From JAXGXJ01 sp963816155 (GTDB lineage Bacteria; Actinomycetota; Thermoleophilia; RBG-16-64-13), in NCBI GenBank assembly GCA_963816155.1, contig CAWFJE010000008.1:6758-70757 (forward strand): DNA of 64,000 bases, read 5' to 3'. The notes beneath the pieces were generated by a model. The model made no database searches and was not told where the DNA came from. It worked only from the letters and a program-made list of their open reading frames with translations. This document shows positions 25,583-34,448 of the stretch, in pieces. Made by a program: the position numbers and the translations under genes. The number at the start of each line of letters is the position of its first letter. The stretch's first letter is position 1.

Positions 25583-26947
25583 CTACCCTATCTCCGCCGC
25601 CAACTCCTCGTATCCGGGCCGACCCATGACGGCATAGGTGGCCTGCTTGCTCAGCTCCACGCCGGGCTGGTTGAAGGCATCGACATCGTAGAGTTCCCCG
25701 GCCATAGCCGTGGCCATCTCCAAGAGGTAGATGAGGGCTCCCACCTGGAAGGCATCCACCCGCGGGAGGGTGATGGTCAGAGAGGGCCGGCCCCGCTGGG
25801 CCAGCGCCCAGGCGGTGCCTTTCTGCTCGGCCCACATGAGCTCTGCCAGCGAGCGCCCTCCGAGATAGGCCAGAGCGGCGCTCTCCGCCCCAGGTGCGGG
25901 GATGATCACCTCGTGTTGGAACTCCCCCACACCCAGGAAGGTGATGACTTTGTCGTCCGGGCCCTCGGCATACAGCTGGAGCTGCGAGTGCTGGTCGGTG
26001 ACACCCAAGGACTTGACCGGGAGAGGGCCGACATTGACCGTCTGCCCCTGCCGATCGACGGCCTTGCCCAGACTCTCCGCCCAGAGCTGCCGATACCAGT
26101 CGGCCATGTCGCGGAGCCGGGCCGAATAGGGCATCATGACGCTCACCCGCCGTCCGAGCGCCGTGTCTTGCAGGTACTGTACTCCGGCGAACACGCAGGC
26201 CGGATTGTCCCAGCCGTCGGTGCGCGTGATCCACTCGGCCATATCCTGAGCACCGCGTAGCAACTGGGGCACATCCATGCCCGTGAGGGCGGCCGGCAGC
26301 AGCCCCACGGGGCTGAGGACCGAGAAGCGGCCTCCCACTCCCGGGGGGATGTCGAACATGGGCGCGCCCAGCGCGCCGCCGATGTCGCGCAGCACTCCTT
26401 TCGCCGGGTCGGTGGTGAACACCAGGTGTTCCCGGAGCGCCTCCTGGCCCAGGGCCTTCTCCATACGTCCCCTCACGATGAGGTATCCGGCCATGGACTC
26501 ACCCGTGGTGCCCGACTTGGAGACGACATTGACCAAAGTGCGTTTGAGGTCGAGACGCCCCAGCAGAGCGTTGGTCTCATCGGGATCCACGTTGTCGAGC
26601 ACGTAGAAGCGCGGGCGCATGCCCCGCTCGTCGTCGGGAAGCTCGTTGTAGTAGAAGGGCAGCAGTGCCGTGGCAAGGGCGATGGGTCCCAAGGCGGAAC
26701 CACCGATCCCGATGACCACCAGTGCGTCATAGCGCCCTTGCATGCGCCGGGCGTACTCCAGCAGAGCGGCGGGGGACTCGCCGGGGAGCTCCGTGAAGCC
26801 GGCCATGCCCGATCCTCTGGCCCCCAGCACCGCTTCGCGCGCCTGGGTGAGCCTCGGGCTCAGATCGTCCATCATCCCGGGCGTCAGTGCACGGTCGCCG
26901 GCAGCGCCCGCACGGCACCGCTCGATGTCGATCGCCAGTCTCTCCAT
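25583..26947 (-). CDS. pgi: glucose-6-phosphate isomerase
   Basis: Interconverts glucose 6-phosphate and fructose 6-phosphate. The sugar isomerase domain pattern is VVIGIGGSALGPIALA, VVSKSGTTGESMAGYL, and a late glutamate region PSLTITLPRVDAFQVG. ATG 26947 has GAAGGAGGA upstream; the 33 residues before it in the open frame are not conserved. Length 454, the bacterial short form. The glycosyltransferase gene ends 14 bp upstream on the same strand. Confidence 0.93.
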   Translation of the reverse strand: MERLAIDIERCRAGAAGDRALTPGMMDDLSPRLTQAREAVLGARGSGMAGFTELPGESPAALLEYARRMQGRYDALVVIGIGGSALGPIALATALLPFYYNELPDDERGMRPRFYVLDNVDPDETNALLGRLDLKRTLVNVVSKSGTTGESMAGYLIVRGRMEKALGQEALREHLVFTTDPAKGVLRDIGGALGAPMFDIPPGVGGRFSVLSPVGLLPAALTGMDVPQLLRGAQDMAEWITRTDGWDNPACVFAGVQYLQDTALGRRVSVMMPYSARLRDMADWYRQLWAESLGKAVDRQGQTVNVGPLPVKSLGVTDQHSQLQLYAEGPDDKVITFLGVGEFQHEVIIPAPGAESAALAYLGGRSLAELMWAEQKGTAWALAQRGRPSLTITLPRVDAFQVGALIYLLEMATAMAGELYDVDAFNQPGVELSKQATYAVMGRPGYEELAAEIG

Positions 26948-26960
26948 GGGATCCTCCTTC

Positions 26961-28184
26961 TCAGCGCCGCCCGGCGCCGGTCGTGTGCACCATTGTCTGA
27001 AGACCCGTCCGCCAGCAGCGCCGCAACTCAGCGTCGTAGCGCTCACCGATGGACGCCCAGTCGAAGCGGGCCACCCAGGTCCGCTGCCATTCCTCCGACC
27101 ATGCCCGAGGCTGGGCGAGAGCTCGAGCCAGCGCCGGCTTCAGATCATCCTCTTTGTATAGCACGTCTTCATGAGCACGGGCCGGGACGAGTTCCGGATA
27201 GCTCAGCCGCCAGGGAAGCACCGGCCGGCAACCGCAGTAGACGGCCTCCACCACGGCCATGCCGAAGAATTCGTGGACGGCGGTCGAAGCCACCACGTCG
27301 GACGCCCACAAGAGGGCCGCGTAATCCGCGTCTCCCCGGATGTGGCCCCAGTTGACGATGCGATCGCCCAACTCCTCCTTGGCTCGCAAAAACGCGCCGG
27401 TGCACGTCCCCTGATTGGGGCCGGCCATGGCCAGCCGGAAGGGCACTCCCTCCTCCTTGAGCCGCGAGAGTGCGGCCAAGAACCTGTCGGGCGCCTTGTC
27501 GTACTCCCAGCGCTGGTTCCACAGCAGCAGCGGACCGCGGGTCGGGTCCCCCCACCGGCCCTGTGCCGCCTCCACAAGAGCGTCCCTGCGGTGCGCGTCG
27601 AACCGGCGCAGGTCGCACCCCACAGGGAGGACGCCCGCCTTGGCCTCCAGCTTCTCGCCCACCCCGGGCGGTATCTCATCGGGCATACCTGCGAGCAACT
27701 CGGGCACCGCATCCAGAAACTCCGAGCGATGGTAGTCGCTGTTGAAGAGCACCCTGGTTGCAGCGAGAGCAGAAACGATGTTCTTCATGCCGTAGGTGAG
27801 ATCGCGTTCCACACCTGAAGGGAGTGGGTAGGTGAGTTGGTTCTCGTGGAAGTATAGGAGCGAAGGCACACGCGCCATCCGCAGCCCCGTCAGAGACAGG
27901 AAGGCGGGCAGGTCGAGCATGTCGGATGCGAAGAGCACATCGGGTGCAGCGGCCCCGGTCGCTGGAGGCCCAACAACCTGGGCGGCCAGCGACACGGCTC
28001 CGCCCTGCATCCGCCACTTCCAGTGTCTCCCGGGGAGAGTGAACAGGGTGAAAGCGTGGCCCGAATGACGCTCCAGACCGCGCAGGAAGTATTTGTGCGA
28101 CCCCCCGAAGTAGGGTTCCAGCGCCCATACGTTCAGGATCGCTTGACCGCTTCGCCCGTGCTCAAGCCCGCTCATGACCGCCAT
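26961..28184 (-). CDS. glycosyltransferase resembling tRNA-queuosine alpha-mannosyltransferase (DUF3524/GTDC1 type)
   Basis: The N-terminal segment NVWALEPYFGGSHKYFLRGL followed by TLPGRHWKWRMQGGAV is the hallmark of the DUF3524 domain found in animal GTDC1/QTMAN, which mannosylates queuosine in tRNA-Asp. A GT4-type second half follows (LLWNQRWEYDKAPDRFLAAL, VASTAVHEFFGMAVVEAVYCGCRPVLP with the EFFG motif). About 400 residues. ATG 28175 with GAGGG ten bases upstream is an alternative start. Function as tRNA mannosyltransferase is inferred from family only. Confidence 0.78.
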   Translation of the reverse strand: MAVMSGLEHGRSGQAILNVWALEPYFGGSHKYFLRGLERHSGHAFTLFTLPGRHWKWRMQGGAVSLAAQVVGPPATGAAAPDVLFASDMLDLPAFLSLTGLRMARVPSLLYFHENQLTYPLPSGVERDLTYGMKNIVSALAATRVLFNSDYHRSEFLDAVPELLAGMPDEIPPGVGEKLEAKAGVLPVGCDLRRFDAHRRDALVEAAQGRWGDPTRGPLLLWNQRWEYDKAPDRFLAALSRLKEEGVPFRLAMAGPNQGTCTGAFLRAKEELGDRIVNWGHIRGDADYAALLWASDVVASTAVHEFFGMAVVEAVYCGCRPVLPWRLSYPELVPARAHEDVLYKEDDLKPALARALAQPRAWSEEWQRTWVARFDWASIGERYDAELRRCWRTGLQTMVHTTGAGRR

Positions 28185-28310
28185 CCCTCATCCCCGCGAC
28201 GTACCCCTCACGCGCTCGTATCTGCGCGCACGTCCGGCCGCTCCAGCACACATCCAGCCCCGATTCTATATCCTAGCCTTCGCAGCGGACAGCACACCGG
28301 CGGACGGGCG

Positions 28311-29279
28311 ATGACAAAACACCTGGACGAACTACCTCGCATAGGCGCACACATCCGGGCCACCGGGGGTCTTGCCCTGGTGCCCCAAAGAGCCGTGGAC
28401 ATCGGCGCCGAGGTGGTGCAGATTTTCAACTCCAACGCCCGAACATGGCGCACCCAGGTGCGCAGCCCGGAGGAGATATCCGCCTTCCTCGACGGCCTGC
28501 GCCATCACCGTCTGCCGCTCTTCTTCCACTGCATCTACCTCATCAACCTCGCCACCGCCGACGAAGCCCTCAGGCAGCGCTCCATAGATGCGCTCAGCGA
28601 AGCGCTCATCCTCGCCCATGTGACGGCCGCAGAGGGGGCGGTCATTCACGTCGGTTCGCGCCACGATCTGAACTTCGCCGAGGCCACGACCCATATAACC
28701 GACTGCGTGCGAACGGCCTATGCCATGGCCGAGGAGCGGCTCGGGTCAGGTCATACCCCGGGCCCCGGGGCCGTCCTGCCCGACGCGCCACCTCGCCTCC
28801 TGTTGGAGACGAGCGCGGGCTCCGGGACCACAGTGGGCGGGAGGCTCGAGGAACTGGAGGCGTTGTTGCAGGTCCTGCCCCCGTCCTGCGGCATCTGCCT
28901 GGACACCGCCCACATGTTCGCAGCCGGCTACCCCATCCACACGGAGGAAGGATTGGAAGCGACGGTGACCGAACTGCACAGCCGTGACCTTCTTGCGCGC
29001 GTGGGTCTCATCCATCTGAACGACTCCAAGGCGCCTCTGGCCGCCAACCGCGACCGCCACGAGAACCTGGGCGACGGACTCATCGGCTACGAGGGCCTGT
29101 CGCGCATCGTGCGCCACGCGGCCTTCCGCTCCGTGGCTTTCGTGCTGGAAGTCCCGGGGCTCGAGGGCCACGGCCCCGAAGCGGCCGACCTGGAAAGGGC
29201 TAAGTCAATGCGGCAGGAGGAGGCTGCTCCGCCAAGACGGCCTGTTCGGCGCGCATCGCCTCCAGCAGAGCCAACGTGA
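28311..29279 (+). CDS. nfo: endonuclease IV (AP endonuclease)
   Basis: Cleaves DNA at abasic sites using three metals. Family parts: RIGAHIRATGGLALVPQRA, VQIFNSNARTW, IHVGSRHDLNF, LLLETSAGSGTTVGG, ICLDTAHMFAAGYP and LIHLNDSKAPL. ATG 28311 begins just before the conserved opening. The last 25 or so residues are Arg/Pro-rich, not conserved, and overlap the convergent aminotransferase gene by 80 bp. The divergent glycosyltransferase starts 126 bp upstream. Confidence 0.93.
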   Translation: MTKHLDELPRIGAHIRATGGLALVPQRAVDIGAEVVQIFNSNARTWRTQVRSPEEISAFLDGLRHHRLPLFFHCIYLINLATADEALRQRSIDALSEALILAHVTAAEGAVIHVGSRHDLNFAEATTHITDCVRTAYAMAEERLGSGHTPGPGAVLPDAPPRLLLETSAGSGTTVGGRLEELEALLQVLPPSCGICLDTAHMFAAGYPIHTEEGLEATVTELHSRDLLARVGLIHLNDSKAPLAANRDRHENLGDGLIGYEGLSRIVRHAAFRSVAFVLEVPGLEGHGPEAADLERAKSMRQEEAAPPRRPVRRASPPAEPT

Positions 29280-30093
29280 CCGGCCCCGGCCGTCCGTCGC
29301 CCACGGGGACGGAGCCGATACTGATGACCGGCGAGAGATCCTTCGTGGTGGACGCCGTGAAGCACTCGCTGCAGCGATTCCCCGTGCCCACCACCTCCAT
29401 CAGGGTGAAAGTCCGCTCCACGACCACGTGACCCTGGCGCCGCGCGATGTCGATAGTGTGCAGCCGGGTGATGCCCCCCAGGATGCGGCGGGTCAGCGGA
29501 TGAGTCCGCAATTCTCCATCGAGGACCACGAAGACGTTCGAAGACCCGCCCTCGCGCACCACCCCGCGGGCACCGATGAAGAGGGCCTCGTCGGCGCCGG
29601 CCTCCCGCGCCTCTTCCTTGGCCAGCACCGAGGCCAGAAGGTTGGTGGACTTGATGTCGCAACGGGCCCAGCGCTGGTCCTTGACCGGGTGCAGGGTGAC
29701 TCCGGCCAGGATCTCCTCACGATCGGGAAACTGCTTGGCACGGGTGTAGGCCAGGACGGTGGGATAGGGCGGATGGGGAAACACGAAGTCCCTGGGCGCC
29801 ACCCCCCGCGTGATCTGAAGGTAGATGGAGCCGTCTTCCAGGCCGGCGCGGGCGACCAGTTCAGGCAGAACCGCATGCAGATCGTGCCCTTCGAGGGCCC
29901 CTGTCAGGCGCACGGCATCCAGACTGCCGTGCAGCCGCTCCATGTGGTCGGCCAGCCATATTGGTCGGCCGTTCATAACCTTGATCACTTCATACACGCC
30001 GTCGCCGAGTTGGAACCCTCGGTCTTCCACCGGCACCATGCCTGCGTCCAGAGGGCCGAACTCACCGTTCAAGTACAGCAATTCACCGTTCAT
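29200..30093 (-). CDS. class IV aminotransferase, probably D-alanine/D-amino acid transaminase
   Basis: A fold-type IV PLP enzyme of 297 residues: YLNGEFGPLDAGMVPVEDRGFQLGDGVYEVI, the PLP lysine in RCDIKSTNLLASVLAKEEA, and EGGSSNVFVV. The opening and overall pattern fit Dat (D-Ala:2-oxoglutarate) better than IlvE, which exists separately at 59602. It would supply D-glutamate or D-alanine for the wall. ATG 30093 is only 17 bp from the divergent GNAT start. Confidence 0.85.
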   Translation of the reverse strand: MNGELLYLNGEFGPLDAGMVPVEDRGFQLGDGVYEVIKVMNGRPIWLADHMERLHGSLDAVRLTGALEGHDLHAVLPELVARAGLEDGSIYLQITRGVAPRDFVFPHPPYPTVLAYTRAKQFPDREEILAGVTLHPVKDQRWARCDIKSTNLLASVLAKEEAREAGADEALFIGARGVVREGGSSNVFVVLDGELRTHPLTRRILGGITRLHTIDIARRQGHVVVERTFTLMEVVGTGNRCSECFTASTTKDLSPVISIGSVPVGDGRPGPVTLALLEAMRAEQAVLAEQPPPAALT

Positions 30094-30110
30094 CTGGTAC
30101 CCTCGCCTCG

Positions 30111-30587
30111 ATGGTAACGTACCGACTTGCCACACCCGCCGACAACAGGCACATCGTCTCGCTCCTGACCGAGATCATGCACCATCACGGTGTCACGCCA
30201 CCCGCGAGTGAGCGGCTGCACAGCATCGTCGACGCGATATCTGCCTCTCCCGATCACTTCTTCCTCGTCGCCGACCTCGACGGAGCGATCGTGGGCATGT
30301 GCGCCCTCATCTTCTCCTACAGTACCTGGTCCGCCTCCCCCGTGTGCGAATTGCAGGACGTCGTGGTGACCGCCCCAAGCCGGCGCAACAGTGTTGGTCG
30401 AGGTCTCCTCGAAGCCGCCGAGGACCTGGCGCGAGACAGGGGCTGCAGCCGCCTCTTCCTATCCGCCGAGGGCTGGAACCTGGAGGCTCAGCGCTTCTAC
30501 CGTCGCCTACAGTTGGCCGAGAAGACCTATCTCTACTTCGAGCGCAGCCTGCTCGGAGAGTCAGAGCAGGAAGGGCGGGACCTCTAG
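30111..30587 (+). CDS. GNAT-family N-acetyltransferase
   Basis: 158 residues: MVTYRLATPADNRHIVSLL at the start, VCELQDVVVTAPSRRNSVGRGLLEAAEDLARDRG (acetyl-CoA loop R-R-N-S-V-G-R-G), then LSAEGWNLEAQRFYRRLQL. The substrate is unknown. It diverges from the aminotransferase with a 17-bp gap, so the two promoters must overlap each other's coding sequence or the genes may be leaderless. The 3' end overlaps ftsZ by 27 bp. Confidence 0.83.
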   Translation: MVTYRLATPADNRHIVSLLTEIMHHHGVTPPASERLHSIVDAISASPDHFFLVADLDGAIVGMCALIFSYSTWSASPVCELQDVVVTAPSRRNSVGRGLLEAAEDLARDRGCSRLFLSAEGWNLEAQRFYRRLQLAEKTYLYFERSLLGESEQEGRDL

Positions 30588-31937
30588 GTCGTCCTCCGGG
30601 GCCGCGCTCGGCGCCGTCCGCGCGCCGTCTGCGGGCTCGGTACTCGCCACAGCCCGATCATCGGGTGAACGGATGGTCGCGCCCTCAGCACCCGGCAGAG
30701 GTTCACGCCGCTCGATGGAGCGGTCCAACCGAGCCGGGCTGTTCAACTCCTTCACCAGGACCTCTTCACTCGTGGCATCGAAGCCCGTGGCCACTACGGT
30801 GACCAGGATGGCATCGCCCAGTCGCTCATCGACCACGGCACCGAAGATGATGTTCGCCTCGGGGTCGGCCGCCGCATTGATGATCTCGGCCACCTCGTTG
30901 ACTTCGTACAGCGACAGATCGGCGCCGCCACTGATGTTGAGCAGAATGCCGCGAGCGCCCTCTATGGATGTCTCCAGAAGCGCGGAATTGACCGCCTGCT
31001 CAGCGGCCTTCTGAGCCCGCTGTTCACCCCGGGCCCGTCCGATACCCATGTGGGCGGTACCCGCACCCGTCATGATTGTGCGGACGTCGGCAAGGTCGAG
31101 GTTGATGAGGCCGGGAACCGTGACCAGGTCGCAGATGCCCTGCACACCTTGGCGCAGAACGTCGTCGGCCAGGCGGAGCGCGGCGAGCATCGAAGTGCCC
31201 CTATCCGCCACCTCGAGAAGTTTATCGTTGGGAACGACGATGACTGTATCGGCGCGCGCTCGCAGAGCGCGCACGCCCTCCAGCGCCTGCATGCCCCGAC
31301 GCTTGCCCTCGAAACCGAACGGGCGTGACACCACCCCGATGGTCAGTGCCCCCAGGGACTTGCCTATCTCGGCCACCACCGGCGCGGCACCGGTACCGGT
31401 GCCGCCGCCCTGACCCGCAGTGATGAAGACCATGTCGCTGCCCTTCAGCAGAGCCTTGATCTCATCGTGGGCCGCCACGGCCGCTTCGCGTCCGATCTGT
31501 GGGTCGGAACCGCCACCCAGGCCCTTGGTCAACTCCCGGCCGATGCGCAGCTTGTGGTCGGCCTCGCACATGGCCAGAGCCTGCGCGTCTGTATTGATGG
31601 CTATGAACTCGACGCCCTCGAGTCCTGTCTCCAGCATGCGGTTGACCGCGTTGGTGCCCGCGCCACCCACGCCAACCACCCGGATGACGGCCGGAAAGGT
31701 GTGCGAAGGCTGGATGAGGCTACGTCTGCCCGTATCCGGCGCCCAGTTTTCAGCAGGGAGCTCCCGCCGCATGGTGTCTGCGCCCGACGTTCCCGCAGCC
31801 CCTTCGGCCGCTGAGGGCGAGGCTTGGGGGTCAGGCGTCGCGGCCGGGTCGGCCTGATGTTCGGGCTGCTTGGGGGCCTCTGTGGCCCGGAAGAGAGCGT
31901 GGAGGCCGCTATCCTTGATGCTAGATCTTTTTTCCAT
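30561..31937 (-). CDS. ftsZ: cell division protein FtsZ
   Basis: The tubulin-like GTPase of the Z ring. It shows VIRVVGVGGAGTNAVNRM, the tubulin signature GGGTGTGAAPVV, the synergy loop NLDLADVRTIM, and the C-terminal partner-binding peptide DDLEVPPFLL. ATG 31937 with GAGAGG upstream overlaps parA by 17 bases. Unusually, about 80 low-complexity residues (Pro/Ala/Ser-rich) precede the GTPase core. No other dcw-cluster genes are adjacent; the partner is parA. Confidence 0.94.
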   Translation of the reverse strand: MEKRSSIKDSGLHALFRATEAPKQPEHQADPAATPDPQASPSAAEGAAGTSGADTMRRELPAENWAPDTGRRSLIQPSHTFPAVIRVVGVGGAGTNAVNRMLETGLEGVEFIAINTDAQALAMCEADHKLRIGRELTKGLGGGSDPQIGREAAVAAHDEIKALLKGSDMVFITAGQGGGTGTGAAPVVAEIGKSLGALTIGVVSRPFGFEGKRRGMQALEGVRALRARADTVIVVPNDKLLEVADRGTSMLAALRLADDVLRQGVQGICDLVTVPGLINLDLADVRTIMTGAGTAHMGIGRARGEQRAQKAAEQAVNSALLETSIEGARGILLNISGGADLSLYEVNEVAEIINAAADPEANIIFGAVVDERLGDAILVTVVATGFDATSEEVLVKELNSPARLDRSIERREPLPGAEGATIRSPDDRAVASTEPADGARTAPSAAPEDDLEVPPFLL

Positions 31938-32679
31938 TGAGAACCTCTCTCGCGAGCCGCCGATATGTGTTGGCCGCCTCACTCCGGGGCGCGTACTTGA
32001 GCACGGACTCCCCCTTGACCGGTGCTTCCGCGAACCTGATGGTCTTGCGGATCATCGTCTCGAAGACCAGATCGCCAAAGCTGCTCCTCAGTACTTCCAC
32101 AGCTTCCCGGCCATGCACCGTACGTGAATCGTACATAGTCGGCAGGATCCCGGCAATATGCACATTCGGGTTGAGGTTCTCGCGCACCAGCTCGAGGGTG
32201 CGCTCCAACTGCGCCAGACCGCGCAGAGAAAGGTACTCACACTGGACGGGGACGATGACCCCATCGGAAGCCGTCAATGCGTTGATGGTGAGCAGTCCGA
32301 GCGACGGCGGCGTGTCGATGAAGATGTAGTCGTAACGGTCCTCGACCTGCATGAGGGCTTTGCTCAAAGCCCTCTCTCTGCCGATCTGCGAGCTGAGGGC
32401 TATCTCCGCCGCAGCCAAGTCTATGCTCGAAACCACCACGTCGAGCTCACGAGCGAAAAGAGCGTCTTCGATGTTGACCCGGTTGACAAGCACGTCGTAC
32501 ATGCTCGGGCGGACCGCGTCAGGATTGAGGCCGAGACTCATGGTGAGGTTGCCCTGCGGGTCGAGGTCGACCGCAAGTACCCGGTGACCCAACTCCTGGA
32601 AGGCTACCCCGAGATTGATGGTGGTCGTGGTCTTGGCCACGCCGCCCTTCTGGTTTGCAAAGGCCAGGACTTTGGCCAA
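31921..32679 (-). CDS. parA: ParA/Soj-type ATPase
   Basis: A partition ATPase. The deviant Walker A FANQKGGVAKTTTTINL, VDLDPQGNLTMSLG, IFIDTPPSLGLLTINAL and VPVQCEYLSLRGLAQL are all present; 252 residues. It starts at TTG 32679 behind a strong GAGGAGA site. It has no parB next to it; instead it precedes and overlaps ftsZ, suggesting a role in positioning division. This is inference from the operon only. Confidence 0.93.
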   Translation of the reverse strand: MAKVLAFANQKGGVAKTTTTINLGVAFQELGHRVLAVDLDPQGNLTMSLGLNPDAVRPSMYDVLVNRVNIEDALFARELDVVVSSIDLAAAEIALSSQIGRERALSKALMQVEDRYDYIFIDTPPSLGLLTINALTASDGVIVPVQCEYLSLRGLAQLERTLELVRENLNPNVHIAGILPTMYDSRTVHGREAVEVLRSSFGDLVFETMIRKTIRFAEAPVKGESVLKYAPRSEAANTYRRLAREVLNGKKI

Positions 32680-32710
32680 GCGATTCTCCTCAGTCAGAAG
32701 CGACGACTTG

Positions 32711-32716
32711 AGTATA
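32711..32716 (-). promoter_or_regulatory. probable -10 element of parA-ftsZ
   Basis: TATACT on the minus strand, 32 bp upstream of the parA start in an AT-richer island. The matching -35 is weak (TTCCGT at 19 bp or TCCGTG at 18 bp spacing), so the site is tentative. Confidence 0.4.
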
Positions 32717-32793
32717 CGAGATATTCATTTCGCACACGGAAGCGATTTGCCTGCATCCGGGTCGGCACAACGCCCCCGGACTGCTCCTATGTG

Positions 32794-34239
32794 TTACTGG
32801 GTGACGGTCTCGAAGCCTGCGCGACCCAAGCCGGACGCGAGCGACCCCGGCCGCGGCTGTGAATCGGAGTAGTCCTTGAGTTCGCGCAGGAACGCCCTGT
32901 TCTCACGCACATGCTCCCAGACTCTCGCCATGAGATATCCCTCGAAGCGGTGTTTGTGATACACGGGCGTCTTGGGCTTGGGGTTCATGAACTGCCAGGC
33001 GCTGTAGAAGCGTTTGTGGGCCGCCAGCAAAACCTCCTGCAGCTCGAAAGGGGTCATCTGCTTGGGCCAGAACACCACGTGATGACCGTCGTACAGACTC
33101 CAGTTCCTGGTGAAGATGCGGCCCTCGGCCTCGAACTGCGCCGTCTGCCGGGTACCCGGTAGCGGAGTCAAGGCCAAGAACTGGGCGCTGGCGAGCCCGT
33201 ACTCCACCGCAAAATCAGCCGTCTTGAGAAGAGCCTCGGGAGTGTCCGAGTCGGCCCCGAACACGAACATGCCGTGAGTCTTGATACCCCTTTGGGAGAG
33301 GGCCTCCAAGCCGCCGCGCATATCCTCCACGCTCGATTCCTTGTGGTACTCCTTCAGGGTGGCCGGATTGATCGACTCCAGCCCCAGATAGGTGATGCGG
33401 CAGCCGGCCTCCCACAGCAGATCGAGCAGTTCCTTGTCGATCTCCCCGTTCTTGCACACTGAATCGACCCGTATCTGGGCGAAGAAATGCGCCCCCAGGT
33501 CGGCCTTGATCATCTCACGCAGAAGCTCCTTGCCCCGGCGCTTGCTGATGAAGAAGTTATCGTCGTAGAAGAAGATCCTCTGGGAGCCCGTGCTCTTGAT
33601 ATGTCTGACCACCTCGGCCGGCTCGATAGTCCGCACCCTCCGGCCGAACATGAGGACCACGGAGCAGAACTCGCAGTCGAACGGACAACCGCGGGAGGCC
33701 AGGATGGGAGTGGGCATGACCTTCTCGCCACCCACCACCAGATTCATGTCGGGCCAAGGTAGCTCGGTGAGACCGCTGAGCAGCGGGCGATCGGGATTGT
33801 GCACCACATTCCCGTCCTTGTCCCGATAGGTGAGACCAAGGATGTCCTCCAGTGAGCCACTACCCTGAAGGTAGTCGACGAGTTCCATGAGTGGGCCTTC
33901 GCCCTCGTTCCTGATGACGTAGTCGCAGAAATCCATGGCTTCTTCCGCCAGAAAGGTCACATGCGGCCCTCCCATGATCACGGGCAGCCCGGCATCCCGG
34001 CAGCGCTGGGCGTAGCGATAGGCCCGGATGACCGTGGAAGTGGTCGCGGAGATGCCGACCAGATCTGATGAGAGCACATCGTCCCAATCGACGTCGCCCA
34101 ACGTCTCCGCGTAGATCTTCACCTCATGGCCCCGCTGAGTGAGCATGGCGCCCAGCAGCGGTAGCCCCAGGCGAAGCTGCTTCACGAAGCTATACACATG
34201 GAAGCCGGGGGCTGCCGGCTCGATGAAAGTTATGCGCAC
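32794..34239 (-). CDS. B12-binding-domain radical SAM protein
   Basis: An N-terminal cobalamin-binding Rossmann domain (LPLLGAMLTQRGHEVKIY, VGISATTSTVIRAYRYAQ, VIMGGPHVTFL) is followed by the radical SAM motif SRGCPFDCEFCSVV (CxxxCxxC) and a barrel with FFYDDNFFISKRRGKELL. It ends in a conserved C-terminal segment (FEGYLMARVWEHVREN). GTG 34239 has AGAGG upstream; length about 481. This class includes methyltransferases and cyclases; the substrate cannot be inferred because no pathway genes adjoin. Confidence 0.88.
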   Translation of the reverse strand: MRITFIEPAAPGFHVYSFVKQLRLGLPLLGAMLTQRGHEVKIYAETLGDVDWDDVLSSDLVGISATTSTVIRAYRYAQRCRDAGLPVIMGGPHVTFLAEEAMDFCDYVIRNEGEGPLMELVDYLQGSGSLEDILGLTYRDKDGNVVHNPDRPLLSGLTELPWPDMNLVVGGEKVMPTPILASRGCPFDCEFCSVVLMFGRRVRTIEPAEVVRHIKSTGSQRIFFYDDNFFISKRRGKELLREMIKADLGAHFFAQIRVDSVCKNGEIDKELLDLLWEAGCRITYLGLESINPATLKEYHKESSVEDMRGGLEALSQRGIKTHGMFVFGADSDTPEALLKTADFAVEYGLASAQFLALTPLPGTRQTAQFEAEGRIFTRNWSLYDGHHVVFWPKQMTPFELQEVLLAAHKRFYSAWQFMNPKPKTPVYHKHRFEGYLMARVWEHVRENRAFLRELKDYSDSQPRPGSLASGLGRAGFETVTQ

Positions 34240-34448
34240 GCTGACCTCTTTGTCGCCGGTGGATTGCGCGCGGTAATGGTAGCACACGCCCTCACGCCTC
34301 CCGCCCGGCCACGGCGGCTGCAACCGCCACTCTCATGAGCCTGCTTGCGCAGGAATAGGTCGCAGTGAGTGGTGTGATAGCATCATATATGTCGGGTTTT
34401 CGAGCATTTGAGGCGCGTGGACCAGAAACCAGTACCAGGCGGGTGACC

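Noticed and set aside
24971..26260. Open frame of 429 codons on the plus strand
   Set aside because: It is antisense to dinB and pgi and reads through the LexA box; no domain.
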